From Labilithrix luteola (GTDB lineage Bacteria > Myxococcota_A > Polyangia > Polyangiales > Polyangiaceae), in assembly GCF_001263205.1 (NCBI RefSeq), contig NZ_CP012333.1, positions 8,351,501-8,415,500 of the forward strand: a stretch of DNA of 64,000 nt, read 5' to 3'. Of the stretch, positions 1 to 8,781 are shown in pieces. The notes beneath the pieces were generated by a model. It saw only the letters and a program-made list of their open reading frames with translations, did no database searches and was not told the DNA's origin. Position 1 is the first letter of the stretch, and every line of letters begins with the position of its first letter. A program made the position numbers and the translations under genes.

Positions 1-1
1 C

Positions 2-379
2 CATTTCGTCGGGCTCTACGCGAAGAAGAACGGCAAGGCGCGCCTCGGCGTGGCTCGCGCCGCGCTCGATCGAATGATGGATTACGCGTGGCCCGGCAAC
101 GTCCGCGAGCTCGAAAACGTCATCGAGCGAGCCGTCGTTCTCTCCCGCGGCGACACGCTCGCCGAAGGCGATCTGCCCCAGGCGCTCGCCATGGCGGAGA
201 GCGCCGCTCCGCGACCGCTCGAATTCCCCGTCGGCACTCCGCTCGAGGAGATCGAGCTGCGCGTCATCAAGGAGACGCTCAAGCACACGAAGGGCGACAA
301 GTCCCTCGCGGCGCAGCTCCTCGGCATCTCCACCCGGACGATTTACCGAAAGCTCGACGGCGTCGACACCGAGGGCTGA
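2..379 (+). CDS. Sigma-54-dependent NtrC-family response regulator, C-terminal part
   Basis: The open frame enters from the left edge, so only the last 125 residues are present. The visible part has the end of the AAA+ domain with the GNVRELENVIERAV helix that closes the R-subdomain of bacterial enhancer-binding proteins, a linker, and a C-terminal Fis-type helix-turn-helix (LAAQLLGISTRTIYRKL). Such proteins bind upstream activating sites through this HTH and hydrolyse ATP to open sigma-54 promoters. The receiver and most of the ATPase lie outside the window. A sigma-54-like promoter about 200 bases downstream, ahead of gspC, makes control of the secretion operon a reasonable inference, but not a demonstrated one. 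Confidence 0.9.
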   Translation, partial: HFVGLYAKKNGKARLGVARAALDRMMDYAWPGNVRELENVIERAVVLSRGDTLAEGDLPQALAMAESAAPRPLEFPVGTPLEEIELRVIKETLKHTKGDKSLAAQLLGISTRTIYRKLDGVDTEG

Positions 380-724
380 GCCCGGTTCGGTTCCGTCGCG
401 GCGCCCCTCGGGATCGGCCTTTCTAGCCGCTTTGCGCATTTGCCGTTCCGCCAAGTGGATCCGGTTGTCACTTTGTCAGCGAAGCGGCCTCCTGGTCGCC
501 AGCTCCGCCAAGGTGGCGAACGACGGCTGGCTTCCCAGTGGAAATGACACTGGATTTTCAGCGTCTAACTTGCTGGCATGCGGCTCGCACTCCGAGCTCT
601 GTCGTAGTTCTCTGCCGTAGTTCTTTGGCGGCTCTCGCCACCCGCCCTCGGCCCCCGCTGTCCTAGAGCGGTGGGTCGGGAGCATCCGCTCGGATCCCCC
701 TGCATGCTCGCCTCGACGTAGACC
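380..724. other. Intergenic region upstream of the type II secretion operon
   Basis: These 345 bases contain no convincing gene. They hold a 13-base tandem duplication (597-609 and 610-622, CTCTGYCGTAGTT), a short hairpin CGCCAAGGTGGCG near 508, and a sigma-54-like element at 574-589. No strong Shine-Dalgarno sequence is visible before gspC. Confidence 0.6.
574..589 (+). promoter_or_regulatory. Candidate sigma-54 (-24/-12) promoter for the gsp operon
   Basis: The sequence TGGCATGcggcTCGCA has the GG and GC dinucleotides at sigma-54 spacing and one mismatch to the TTGCW half. It sits about 135 bases before the gspC start, and the gene just upstream encodes a sigma-54 activator. Chance matches are possible in GC-rich DNA. 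Confidence 0.35.
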
Positions 725-1693
725 ATGGCCTTCGATCAGCTCCTCAAGAAGAATTTCTGGATCGTCGTGCTTCCGCTCGTCGCGATTGCGGCGCTGCTGA
801 ATGCACAGGCGGTCACGCAGCTCGTCGGTCTTGGCTTGATGCCGGACGAGAAGGCTCTCGCCGCACCTCCGCCGGCAGCCAAGCTGACGCCGTCGACGAC
901 GGCCGGCGGCAAGAGCACGAGCGCCGAGCCCATCCTCGCGCGCAACCCGTTCGATCACGTCACCGGCCCGCTACGGCCGCCGGCCGAGGAACCCGAGGCC
1001 GCTACGGGCTCCACCACCGTCGACACGAGCGACCCGTGGAGCGCGCCCGTTTGCGACGCCATCAAGGTCCTCATCATCACCGCCTCGAGCGATCCGGACT
1101 GGTCGTTCGCGGCGTTCAACGACGGCAGCAAGAGCATCCTTCGCCGTCGCGGTGACGAAGTCAGCGGCAAGCGCGTCGTGTTCGTCGGCTGGGACCGCGT
1201 GTGGCTTCAGAGCGGCGGATCGCTTTGCCAGGCGCAGCTCTTCAAGTCGGAGAACCCGCCGCCGAAGCCTGCCGCTGCGCCAGTCGCAAGCGAAGCACCT
1301 CCGCCCGCGGCCGCTGGCAAGGGCGCCTCGGCGCTCGCGCCCGATCTCGCCAAGGGCATCCAGAAGAAGAGCGCCACCGAGTGGGACATCGACCGCGGCG
1401 TCGTCGACAAGATCCTCGAGAATCAATCGGAGCTGATGCGTCAGGCGCGCATCGTTCCCGAGCAGGAGAACGGCAAGGTCGTCGGCATCCGCATGTTCGG
1501 CATCCGCCCCGACACGCTGCTCGGAACGCTCGGCATGGAGAACGGTGATCGCCTTCAGACGATCAACGGCTTCGACATGGCGAGCCCCGAGAAGGCACTC
1601 GAGGCGTACGCGCGCCTTCGCACCGCCGACAAGCTCACCGTCTCGATCAACCGTCGCGGTCAGAACATGAACCTCGACTACAACATCAAGTGA
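725..1693 (+). CDS. gspC: Type II secretion system inner-membrane protein GspC
   Basis: GspC links the inner-membrane platform to the GspD secretin and takes part in substrate recognition. The 322-residue protein has a short cytoplasmic N-terminus, one transmembrane helix (about residues 10-35, FWIVVLPLVAIAALL), a periplasmic homology region, a Pro/Ala-rich linker (about 180-210), and a C-terminal PDZ domain (about 250-322) with the GDRLQTINGF core typical of GspC PDZ domains. It begins the gsp operon, and its stop overlaps the next start (GTGA at 1690). The ATG at 725 directly precedes the membrane segment, which supports it as the start. Confidence 0.9.
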   Translation: MAFDQLLKKNFWIVVLPLVAIAALLNAQAVTQLVGLGLMPDEKALAAPPPAAKLTPSTTAGGKSTSAEPILARNPFDHVTGPLRPPAEEPEAATGSTTVDTSDPWSAPVCDAIKVLIITASSDPDWSFAAFNDGSKSILRRRGDEVSGKRVVFVGWDRVWLQSGGSLCQAQLFKSENPPPKPAAAPVASEAPPPAAAGKGASALAPDLAKGIQKKSATEWDIDRGVVDKILENQSELMRQARIVPEQENGKVVGIRMFGIRPDTLLGTLGMENGDRLQTINGFDMASPEKALEAYARLRTADKLTVSINRRGQNMNLDYNIK

Positions 1694-1962
1694 GACCGCG
1701 CCCGATGACCGAAAAGAAGCCCGTTTCGGGCGCCGACGTCTCGTCGTCGTATCCTGCGAGCGACAGCGATCTGCTCCGGCGCACCGTGCGCACTGTGGTC
1801 TTGCTCGTCGCTGCATGCGTGCTGTTCGTCGGCATGCTGAGCCTCCTCGCCTTCACGGTGACCGCGCGCGCCACGCATCCTGCTCCCGAAGAGCAGCGAG
1901 CGCCGGCGACCACCGATCACGCCACGAGCGGCCAGGCCGCCAAGAAGCCCCTCTCCATCTGA
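1690..1962 (+). CDS. Small single-pass membrane protein between gspC and gspD
   Basis: Up to 90 residues, starting at a GTG (1690) that overlaps the gspC stop, or at ATG 1705. It has a charged cytoplasmic N-terminus, one strong transmembrane helix (about residues 34-58, TVVLLVAACVLFVGMLSLL) and a short polar Ala/Pro/Thr tail that would be periplasmic. I do not recognise a family. Its position inside the gsp operon, 8 bases before gspD, suggests an accessory part of the secretion platform, or perhaps a helper for secretin assembly since no pilotin gene (gspS) is seen. That function is inference from position only. Confidence 0.65.
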   Translation: MRPRPMTEKKPVSGADVSSSYPASDSDLLRRTVRTVVLLVAACVLFVGMLSLLAFTVTARATHPAPEEQRAPATTDHATSGQAAKKPLSI

Positions 1963-1970
1963 CTCGGACG

Positions 1971-4643
1971 ATGAAGCGATCCCTTGCTTTGCTCTCTCTC
2001 GTAGCTGCAGTTCCTCTCGTGGCGACGTCTGCGTACGCCCAGCCGAGGCTGCGTGATCGCATCAATCGCCCGGGAGCGATCCCGCCGTTCAACAAGGACG
2101 CGGCAGCAGGAAATGCAGCGGCGACGGATGCAGCAGCTCCGGCGACTCCCGCTCCCGCTCCCGCGCCCGCTCCTGCTCCTGCCGCCGGTGCGGGGGGAAC
2201 GCCCGGCGCGGGAAAGGCGACCACGCCCGCGGCTGGAGCCGGTGGCAAGACGCAAGCGGATACGTCCGGTCTCGCGCAATTCGAGAACTCGATGGAGTTC
2301 GAGCCGCGCAGCCCGAACTACCGCGTTGCCTTCTCGCTCGAAGACGCCGACCTCCCGGAGCTCGTTCGCGTCATTGGCCAGCTGACCGGCAAGCGCTTCA
2401 TCTTCGGCGGCAAGGTGAAGAACATCAAAGCGACCGTCTACTCACCGCAGAAGGTGACGGTTGCCGAGGCGTATCAGGCGTTCCTCTCGATCCTCGAGAC
2501 GAACGGCCTCACCGTCGTCCCGCACGGTCGCTTTCTAAAGATCGTGGAGACCGGCGGCATACAGAGCTCGGGCACGCCGGTCTACGGCGCTGCGCAGGGA
2601 GCGCCCAGCGAAGATCGCTACGTCACGCGCATGCACCGCCTCGGGCACATCAGCGCCGACGACGCGGCGAACGTGCTCGGCAAGTTCAAGACGAAGGACG
2701 GCGACATCACGGTCTACGGACCGGGCAACATGGTCATCATCACCGACACCGGATCGAACATCCGGCGGATGATGTCGATCCTCGAAGAGATCGACGTCGG
2801 TTCGAGCGGCGATCAGATCTTCATCGAGCCGATCCACTACGCGTCGGCGAGCGACATCGAGAAACGCGTCAACGACCTCTTCGACGTGAAGAGCGCCGGT
2901 TCGGCCCCGCCCGCCCAGGCTGGAAAGCCCGGTGGCGCGGGCGGTGTGCCCGGCGGCGGCCCGGCTGCGTCCGACGTTCACGTCGCCAAGATCGTGAGCG
3001 ACGATCGTTCGAACTCACTCGTCATCGTCGCCACCGAGCGCGCGTATCTGCGCATTCTCGAGCTCATCAAGCGGCTCGACGTTCCGCAGACGGGCGAGGG
3101 CGAGATCCACGTTCTTCCGCTCCAGCACGCCGACGCGACCGAGCTCGTCAAGACGCTCAACGACATCGTCGGCGGTGCAAGCTCCGCGGGACCACCCGCC
3201 CCGGGCGCTCGAGGTCAGCAACCGGCCGCGCAGAGCGCTGCGCCGGCGGGCATTTTCGAGGGCGGTGTGAAGGTCTCGGCCGACAAGGCCACGAACTCCA
3301 TCGTCGTGACGTCGTCGCTCCGTGACTACGCATCGCTGCGCTCGGTCATTGATCGGCTTGACCAAGCGCGTCGGCAGGTCTTCATCGAAGCGGTGATCAT
3401 GGACCTGCAGCTCAAGCGATCCGACCAGCTCGGCGTGAGCTTCCACGGAGGTGCGCCGTTCCAGTTCGACAACCCGAACGACTCGGTCATCTTCGGCGGT
3501 AACAAGATCACGAACACGATCCCGCCCGTTCCGACCGATCCCGACGCACTCCAGGGCTTCGCGCTCGGTGTTCGCGGTCCTGGTATCTCCGGTTCGCAGA
3601 ACTTCCTCGGTACCGGTATCTCGATTCCGGCGTTCGGTACGTTCATCCAGGCGATCGCCAAGACCGGCGACAGCGACCTGCTCAGCACGCCGCACATTCT
3701 CGCGCTCGACAACGAAGACGCGGAAATCAACGTCGGCGACAACATCCCGCTCCAGACGAACGCCGTCAGCGCCTTCCCCGCGCTCGGCGCCGCGGGCGGG
3801 GCGGGCGGGGCGGCCGGTCTCGGTGCACTCGGCGGTCTCGGTGGTCTCGGCTCCTTCGGCTCACCCCGTCAGGACGTCGGCACCAAGATCAAGATCAAGC
3901 CGCACCTCAACGACTCGAACGAGGTTCGTCTCGACGTCACCGAGGAAATCAGCGAGCAGGGCGCGCCCCTCGGCGGAACGCTCGGCGCCATCCCGATCAG
4001 CAAGCGCACGGCGACCACGAAGCTCGTCGTCGCCGATCAGCAGACGGTCGTCATCGGCGGTTTGATCCGAAACGTCACCTCGCGCGCGGAAGAAAAGATC
4101 CCCGTCCTCGGTGACATCCCCGTGCTCGGCGCGCTGTTCCGCAAGCGCACGAACACGAACGAGAAGCGAAACCTCGTTCTCGTCATGACGCCGTACATCA
4201 TTCGCAACCAGCAGGACCTGCGCACGGTCTTCGAGCGCAAGATGCAAGAGCGGCAGGAGTACCTCGACCGCTACTTCGTCTTCAGCGATTCGTCGGACTA
4301 CAAGCCGCCGAAGGACTGGTCGCGCACGAACGGCCTCATCGAAGACATTCGCCAGGCCTACTTCGCGCAGGAAGAGAAGCGGAAGCTCGACGAGATCACG
4401 AAGCCTCGTGAGCAGAAGACGCACGAGCCTCAACGCCCGCTCGAGATGCCCCAGACCCCGCGCGGCGGAGCGGCCCCCGGCTCGAGCACGAGTCCCACGG
4501 GCACCAGCCCGACCCAAGCCCCTCCGGGCGGCGTCACGCCGGCCGGTGGTGGAGTCCACCCGACCCCGGCTCCCGCGGGCGGCGCAACGCCCCCGGTCAA
4601 CGTGAACCCGGCGGTCCGCAACATCGAGAAGATCGAGAAGTAG
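1971..4643 (+). CDS. gspD: Type II secretion outer-membrane secretin GspD
   Basis: GspD forms the multimeric outer-membrane channel through which folded proteins leave the periplasm. The ATG at 1971 is followed by a signal peptide ending near AYAQ (residue about 24), so I reject longer upstream starts. An Ala/Pro-rich spacer (30-100) precedes the N0 domain (about 115-190), then N1, N2 and N3 (about 210-450) and the secretin core (about 460-750) with the hallmark IPVLGDIPVLGALF. Gly-rich insertions sit in N2 (about 310-325) and in the core (about 605-630). The C-terminal 80 residues are Pro/Gly/Thr-rich, where pilotin-binding S-domains lie in other species. At 890 residues it is longer than the usual 650-700. 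Confidence 0.95.
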   Translation: MKRSLALLSLVAAVPLVATSAYAQPRLRDRINRPGAIPPFNKDAAAGNAAATDAAAPATPAPAPAPAPAPAAGAGGTPGAGKATTPAAGAGGKTQADTSGLAQFENSMEFEPRSPNYRVAFSLEDADLPELVRVIGQLTGKRFIFGGKVKNIKATVYSPQKVTVAEAYQAFLSILETNGLTVVPHGRFLKIVETGGIQSSGTPVYGAAQGAPSEDRYVTRMHRLGHISADDAANVLGKFKTKDGDITVYGPGNMVIITDTGSNIRRMMSILEEIDVGSSGDQIFIEPIHYASASDIEKRVNDLFDVKSAGSAPPAQAGKPGGAGGVPGGGPAASDVHVAKIVSDDRSNSLVIVATERAYLRILELIKRLDVPQTGEGEIHVLPLQHADATELVKTLNDIVGGASSAGPPAPGARGQQPAAQSAAPAGIFEGGVKVSADKATNSIVVTSSLRDYASLRSVIDRLDQARRQVFIEAVIMDLQLKRSDQLGVSFHGGAPFQFDNPNDSVIFGGNKITNTIPPVPTDPDALQGFALGVRGPGISGSQNFLGTGISIPAFGTFIQAIAKTGDSDLLSTPHILALDNEDAEINVGDNIPLQTNAVSAFPALGAAGGAGGAAGLGALGGLGGLGSFGSPRQDVGTKIKIKPHLNDSNEVRLDVTEEISEQGAPLGGTLGAIPISKRTATTKLVVADQQTVVIGGLIRNVTSRAEEKIPVLGDIPVLGALFRKRTNTNEKRNLVLVMTPYIIRNQQDLRTVFERKMQERQEYLDRYFVFSDSSDYKPPKDWSRTNGLIEDIRQAYFAQEEKRKLDEITKPREQKTHEPQRPLEMPQTPRGGAAPGSSTSPTGTSPTQAPPGGVTPAGGGVHPTPAPAGGATPPVNVNPAVRNIEKIEK

Positions 4644-4651
4644 GGCGATCC

Positions 4652-6472
4652 ATGGAGCAGCGGTTCCTCGGCGAAATCCTCCACCGGCGCGCGGGCGTTC
4701 CGCTCGAGCGCCTCGAAGCGCTCTATGCCATCCAGCGCGAGAAGGGGATCGACTTGACCGATCTCCTGGTGAACGGCAGCGTCCTCGACGACTCGGCCAT
4801 CGGCCAGGCGCTCGCCGCCGAAGCCGAGCTGCCGTACGTGGACAAGCCCGAGCCCGACCGCATCTCCACGGCGCTCGCCACCCGCCTTCCGATCACCTTC
4901 GCGAAGGCTCACAAGGTGCTCGTCACCAACGAAGACGACTTCGCGGTCTACGTGCTCGTCGGTGATCCGTTCGACACGCCGGCGCTCGACGAGATGCGCG
5001 TGCTCTTCGGCAAGGCCGTCGAGGCGAGCGTGTCGCCCTCGGAGCGCATCATCGACGCCATCAACCGCGTTTACGAGCGCGAAGCGGGCGGCGGCGAGCT
5101 CGAGACGGAAGAGGGCCGCGTCGACGAAAACGAGGTCGCCGGCGGCGACATTCTCGACTCCGACGACGAGGCCCCGGTCATCCGCTGGGTCAACTCGCTC
5201 TTCCTCCAGGCGATGAAGGAGCGCGCAAGCGATATCCACATCGAGCCGGAAGAGAAGGAAGTCATCGTTCGCTACCGTATCGACGGCGAGCTCTACGTGG
5301 CGCGCCGCGCACCGCGCGCGTTCATGAACAGCATCGTCGGCCGTATCAAGATCGAGAGCGCGCTCAACATCGCCGAGAAGCGCCTCCCGCAAGACGGCCG
5401 TATCACCAAGAAGATCGCCGGAAAGAGCTTCGACATCCGCGTCAGCACGATCCCGACGAGCCGTCACTACGAGCGGATCGTCATGCGTCTTCTCAACAAG
5501 TCGTCGGTCCTCCTCGACCTGCCCGACCTCGGCTTCAGCCCGCGCGACTACGCGCTGATGGATTCGCTCATCCATCGGCCCGACGGCATCATCCTCGTCA
5601 CGGGCCCCACCGGCTCCGGTAAGACGACGACGCTCTACGCGTGTCTCAACCGGATCAACCAGCCGAACATCAACATCCTCACCGCCGAGGACCCGGTCGA
5701 GTACGAGCTCCCGCAGATTCACCAGGTCCACGTCAATGCGAAGATCGGACTGACCTTCGCCAGCGCACTCCGCGCCTTCCTCCGTCAGGACCCGGACGTC
5801 GTCATGGTCGGCGAAATCCGTGACAAGGAGACGGTCGAGATCGCGATCAACGCGTCGCTGACCGGCCACTTGGTGCTCTCCACCATCCACACGAACGACG
5901 CCGCCGGCGCATTCACCCGTATGGTGGACATGGGCGTCGAGCCGTTCTTGCTGCGTTCGTCGGTCATCGGCGTTCTCGCCCAGCGCCTCGTTCGCGTCCT
6001 TTGCCCGCACTGCAAGGAGCCGTACGAGGCGAGCCCGACGGAGCTCGAAGAGCTCGGCATCACGCACGAGCGCATCGCCGCTCGTCGCCGTCGCGCCGCG
6101 AATCCGAACTCGCGCTATTACCCGCGCACGGTCAGCATCGGGAGCGACGTCCTCGACAACTACCCCACGGAGGGCGTCACGATCTACAAGCCGAAAGGTT
6201 GCGACAAGTGCGCGCACACCGGCTTCAGCGGACGTCGCGGTATCTACGAGCTCCTCATGATGGACGACGTCGTCGGCCCCATGGTGCTCAAGGGCATGGA
6301 CGCGCAGACCATCAAGCGTGGAGCCATGGAAGCCGGCATGGATAGCCTTCGCGACGACGGCGCGCGCAAGGTTCTCGCCGGCCTCACCAGCGTCGAGGAA
6401 GTCCTCGTCGCCACCCAGGACGACATGGAGGTCGAGCCCGACCGCCCGAGCGTCCGGAGCGCGCGGGTGTAA
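4652..6472 (+). CDS. gspE: Type II secretion ATPase GspE
   Basis: This is the cytoplasmic hexameric ATPase that powers pseudopilus assembly. The 606-residue protein has an N-terminal MshEN/T2SSE-N domain (about 1-140) that docks on GspL, an N2 domain (about 170-290), Walker A GPTGSGKTTT (about 318-327), an Asp box with AEDPVEYELP, a Walker B region (MVGEIRDKET), a His box (STIHTND) and the tetracysteine zinc motif (CPHC...CDKC) typical of GspE. All expected motifs are intact. It starts 8 bases after gspD and ends 6 bases before gspF, so translation is probably coupled. Confidence 0.96.
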   Translation: MEQRFLGEILHRRAGVPLERLEALYAIQREKGIDLTDLLVNGSVLDDSAIGQALAAEAELPYVDKPEPDRISTALATRLPITFAKAHKVLVTNEDDFAVYVLVGDPFDTPALDEMRVLFGKAVEASVSPSERIIDAINRVYEREAGGGELETEEGRVDENEVAGGDILDSDDEAPVIRWVNSLFLQAMKERASDIHIEPEEKEVIVRYRIDGELYVARRAPRAFMNSIVGRIKIESALNIAEKRLPQDGRITKKIAGKSFDIRVSTIPTSRHYERIVMRLLNKSSVLLDLPDLGFSPRDYALMDSLIHRPDGIILVTGPTGSGKTTTLYACLNRINQPNINILTAEDPVEYELPQIHQVHVNAKIGLTFASALRAFLRQDPDVVMVGEIRDKETVEIAINASLTGHLVLSTIHTNDAAGAFTRMVDMGVEPFLLRSSVIGVLAQRLVRVLCPHCKEPYEASPTELEELGITHERIAARRRRAANPNSRYYPRTVSIGSDVLDNYPTEGVTIYKPKGCDKCAHTGFSGRRGIYELLMMDDVVGPMVLKGMDAQTIKRGAMEAGMDSLRDDGARKVLAGLTSVEEVLVATQDDMEVEPDRPSVRSARV

Positions 6473-6478
6473 CCGGCG

Positions 6479-7864
6479 ATGGCTGTCTTCGCGTACCGCG
6501 GGCTCCAGGTCTCGAACGGGAAGCAGGTTTCCGGCGTTCGTGACTCGGACAACGCCAAAACCCTTCGCGCTGCGCTGAAGCGCGAAGGGGTGCTTCTTAC
6601 CGAAGCTTCCGAGGAGAAGACCGGCAAGAAACGTGGTCGATCGGTCGGCTTCGGCGCCTTCTTCGGCCGCGTCTCGGTCGGCGACACCGCCATGATGACG
6701 CGCCAGCTCGCCACGCTCGTCGCCGCGGGCATTCCGCTCGTCGAGTCGGTCGCCGCGCTCACCGAGCAGGTCGAGAAAGAGGAGCTGAAGAAGGTCCTCT
6801 CGATCGTGCGCGACAACCTCAACGAAGGTACGAGCCTCGCCAAGGCGCTCGAGCCGCACGGCCACATCTTCCCGCCGCTCTACGTCAACATGGTCGCGGC
6901 GGGTGAAGCGTCCGGTACGCTCGAGCAGGTTCTCGAGCGTCTCGCCGACTTCATGGAAGGCCAGTCGCGTCTGCGCGGCAAGGTCACCGGCGCGCTCGCG
7001 TATCCGATCCTCATGCTCGGCATGGGCACCTTGCTCATGACGATGATGATGATCGTCGTCGTCCCCAAGGTGACGAACATCTACGCCACCCTCGACCGCG
7101 CGCTGCCCTGGTACACGGCGCTGCTCATCTTCGTGTCGAACGCGCTCTCGTCGAACGAGATGCTCGGCTTCATCACGGCGATGGCCGGACTCATCTTCAC
7201 GCGCAAGGCCCTCGCTCCCGGCGCGAAGAAGACACTCTGGACCGTGCTCGCGATCATGGCCGCCTGCGTGATCGTGCTGTCCTTCTTCTTCGTGGCCTCG
7301 AAGGCGAGCTTCGCGATCGGTCTCGGCATCGGCCTCGTGGCCGGCTTCGCCGCCGCGCGGTTCGTGGCGTTCCTCGGCACGCCTGCCGGGCAGCTGTGGT
7401 CGGACGGTCAGAAGCTGAAGCTCCCGCTCTTTGGTCCCGTCTTCCGCATGCTCGCGGTCTCGCGCTTCTCGCGCACACTCGCGACGCTCCTCAAGAGCGG
7501 CGTGCCGCTGCTCAAGGCGATGGAAATCGTCCGTCACGTTCTCGACAACGCGAAGTTGTCGAAGATCGTCGAGGAGGCCTCGGGCTCGATTCGCGAAGGT
7601 GAATCGATCGCCGGACCGCTCAAGCGCAGCGGTGAGTTCCCGCCGATCGTCGTCCACATGATCGCAGTCGGCGAGAAGTCGGGTCAGCTCGAGCAGATGC
7701 TCGAGAACGTCGCGCGCGCCTACGACGCCCAGGTCGAGACGCGCGTGCAGGCCATGACGAGCCTTCTCGAACCACTCATCATCGTTTTCATGGGAGGAGG
7801 CGTAGGCTTCATCGCGTTCTCGATCCTCATGCCTCTCATCCAGATGAACGACTTCGTGCAGTGA
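6479..7864 (+). CDS. gspF: Type II secretion inner-membrane platform protein GspF
   Basis: GspF is the polytopic core of the inner-membrane platform. Two T2SSF domains are visible, one after about residue 60 (VGDTAMMTRQLATLVAAGIPL) and one after about 318 (SRFSRTLATLLKSGVPLL), with a C-terminal membrane helix (IIVFMGGGVGFIAFSILMPL). The protein is 461 residues against about 400 in classical GspF. The extra length lies between the two domains, where at least three hydrophobic stretches occur (about 205-300), so the topology may include additional helices. It lies between gspE and the pseudopilin genes. Confidence 0.94.
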   Translation: MAVFAYRGLQVSNGKQVSGVRDSDNAKTLRAALKREGVLLTEASEEKTGKKRGRSVGFGAFFGRVSVGDTAMMTRQLATLVAAGIPLVESVAALTEQVEKEELKKVLSIVRDNLNEGTSLAKALEPHGHIFPPLYVNMVAAGEASGTLEQVLERLADFMEGQSRLRGKVTGALAYPILMLGMGTLLMTMMMIVVVPKVTNIYATLDRALPWYTALLIFVSNALSSNEMLGFITAMAGLIFTRKALAPGAKKTLWTVLAIMAACVIVLSFFFVASKASFAIGLGIGLVAGFAAARFVAFLGTPAGQLWSDGQKLKLPLFGPVFRMLAVSRFSRTLATLLKSGVPLLKAMEIVRHVLDNAKLSKIVEEASGSIREGESIAGPLKRSGEFPPIVVHMIAVGEKSGQLEQMLENVARAYDAQVETRVQAMTSLLEPLIIVFMGGGVGFIAFSILMPLIQMNDFVQ

Positions 7865-7887
7865 AGAAGTGAAAGGTCGCAACCGTC

Positions 7888-8295
7888 GTGGCTCGTGTTC
7901 GTGAATCCAAGGTCTTCTTCCCGTGGGAGCGTCGGCGTGGCCTTTTCGGCATGCTCGGCCGTACACGGGTGCGCCTCGTCGCGGCCGTGGTCACGGGGCT
8001 CGTCCTCGTGCTTTGGATTCACGCGCGCGAGGAGAAGGCGGCAGGAATAAGGGCCACCCGCGCGACGATTACCGGTACGTACCGTGCGGTCGCTTCGTAT
8101 CGCGCGGACCACGCTGGGGCTTGCCCCCGTGAGCTCGGCGAACTCGTCAGCGGCGGCTACGTTCAAGACGTGCCGTTCGACGCTTGGGGCGGGCCGCTCC
8201 GGCTCACGTGCCCGGGGCGACGCGACCCTTCAGGATTCGAGATCTCGAGCGACGGGCCTGACCGACTTCCGGGCGGGCTCGACCGTGTGGAGTAA
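7888..8295 (+). CDS. GspG-like membrane protein lacking the prepilin cleavage motif
   Basis: A 135-residue protein starting at GTG 7888. It has a basic N-terminus, one hydrophobic helix (about 30-47, LVAAVVTGLVLVLWIH) and a C-terminal domain like the major pseudopilin: a short helix with YRAD, then PFDAWGGPLRLTCPG and a final SSDGPD, matching the DPWGTPY and GPD positions of GspG. The Gly/Phe-Thr-Leu-x-Glu prepilin site is absent, so it should stay membrane-anchored rather than be processed by GspO. It lies between gspF and gspG and ends just before the gspG leader. It may be a modified pseudopilin or an assembly factor. Confidence 0.75.
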   Translation: MARVRESKVFFPWERRRGLFGMLGRTRVRLVAAVVTGLVLVLWIHAREEKAAGIRATRATITGTYRAVASYRADHAGACPRELGELVSGGYVQDVPFDAWGGPLRLTCPGRRDPSGFEISSDGPDRLPGGLDRVE

Positions 8296-8320
8296 GTGAC
8301 CGGAACTAGGATGCGGATCA

Positions 8321-8327
8321 AAGGAGA
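8321..8327 (+). promoter_or_regulatory. Ribosome binding site deciding the gspG start
   Basis: AAGGAGA lies 7 bases before ATG 8335. It favours this start over in-frame codons further upstream (8296, 8311), which have no such site. A strong site here fits the need for much more GspG than its neighbours. Confidence 0.7.
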
Positions 8328-8334
8328 CAACGAA

Positions 8335-8766
8335 ATGGCGACTACCCGGAAGAGCCGCGCGCTCGTGCGGGCCCGCGTTCGTCGTGCGCTCAAGCGCGGC
8401 GTCACGCTCATCGAAATCCTGATCGTTCTCGCGATCGTCGGTCTCATCGCCGGCGGCGTCGCGGTCGTCGCGGTTCCGAAATATGCAGAGGCCCAGAAGA
8501 CCCAGGCGAAGAACGACCTCCGCGCCATCCACCCGGTGGCCGAGAAGTTCCGCGTCGACAACCCCGGCGAGTGTCCGACCGTCGAGCTGCTCCGCCAGAA
8601 GAAGGAGCTCAGCACGGCGTCGAAGATCACCGACCCGTGGGACACCCCGTACCGCATCATCTGCAACGACGAGGACATCGTCGTGACGAGCGCCGGTCCG
8701 GACAAGAAGGACAACACCCAGGACGACATCCGCATCCCCGAGGCTCAGGCCACGGACAAGCATTAG
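8335..8766 (+). CDS. gspG: Major pseudopilin GspG
   Basis: GspG is the main subunit of the pseudopilus that pushes substrates through GspD. The 143-residue precursor has a long basic leader ending in KRG, then the processed N-terminus VTLIEILIVLAIVGL with the conserved Glu at +5, the alpha-1 helix (KYAEAQKTQAKNDL) and the soluble domain with DPWDTPYRIIC and SAGPDKKDNTQDDI, the calcium-binding loop of GspG. The mature N-terminal residue is Val rather than the usual Phe, which prepilin peptidases tolerate. It follows the GspG-like gene and is preceded by the strongest ribosome site in the operon. Confidence 0.95.
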   Translation: MATTRKSRALVRARVRRALKRGVTLIEILIVLAIVGLIAGGVAVVAVPKYAEAQKTQAKNDLRAIHPVAEKFRVDNPGECPTVELLRQKKELSTASKITDPWDTPYRIICNDEDIVVTSAGPDKKDNTQDDIRIPEAQATDKH

Positions 8767-8781
8767 CGAAGAGCAGTACCC

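Noticed and set aside
1815..1970. N-terminal extension of GspD
   Set aside because: It overlaps the small membrane ORF in another frame and lacks a ribosome site, while a proper signal peptide begins at 1971.
4430..7966. A 1178-codon open frame on the minus strand
   Set aside because: It is the mirror of gspD-E-F, caused by strong GC codon bias; the translation is an Arg/Asp/Glu/Val-rich mixture without domains. The same applies to 10984-14319 and 31461-33755 on the minus strand.
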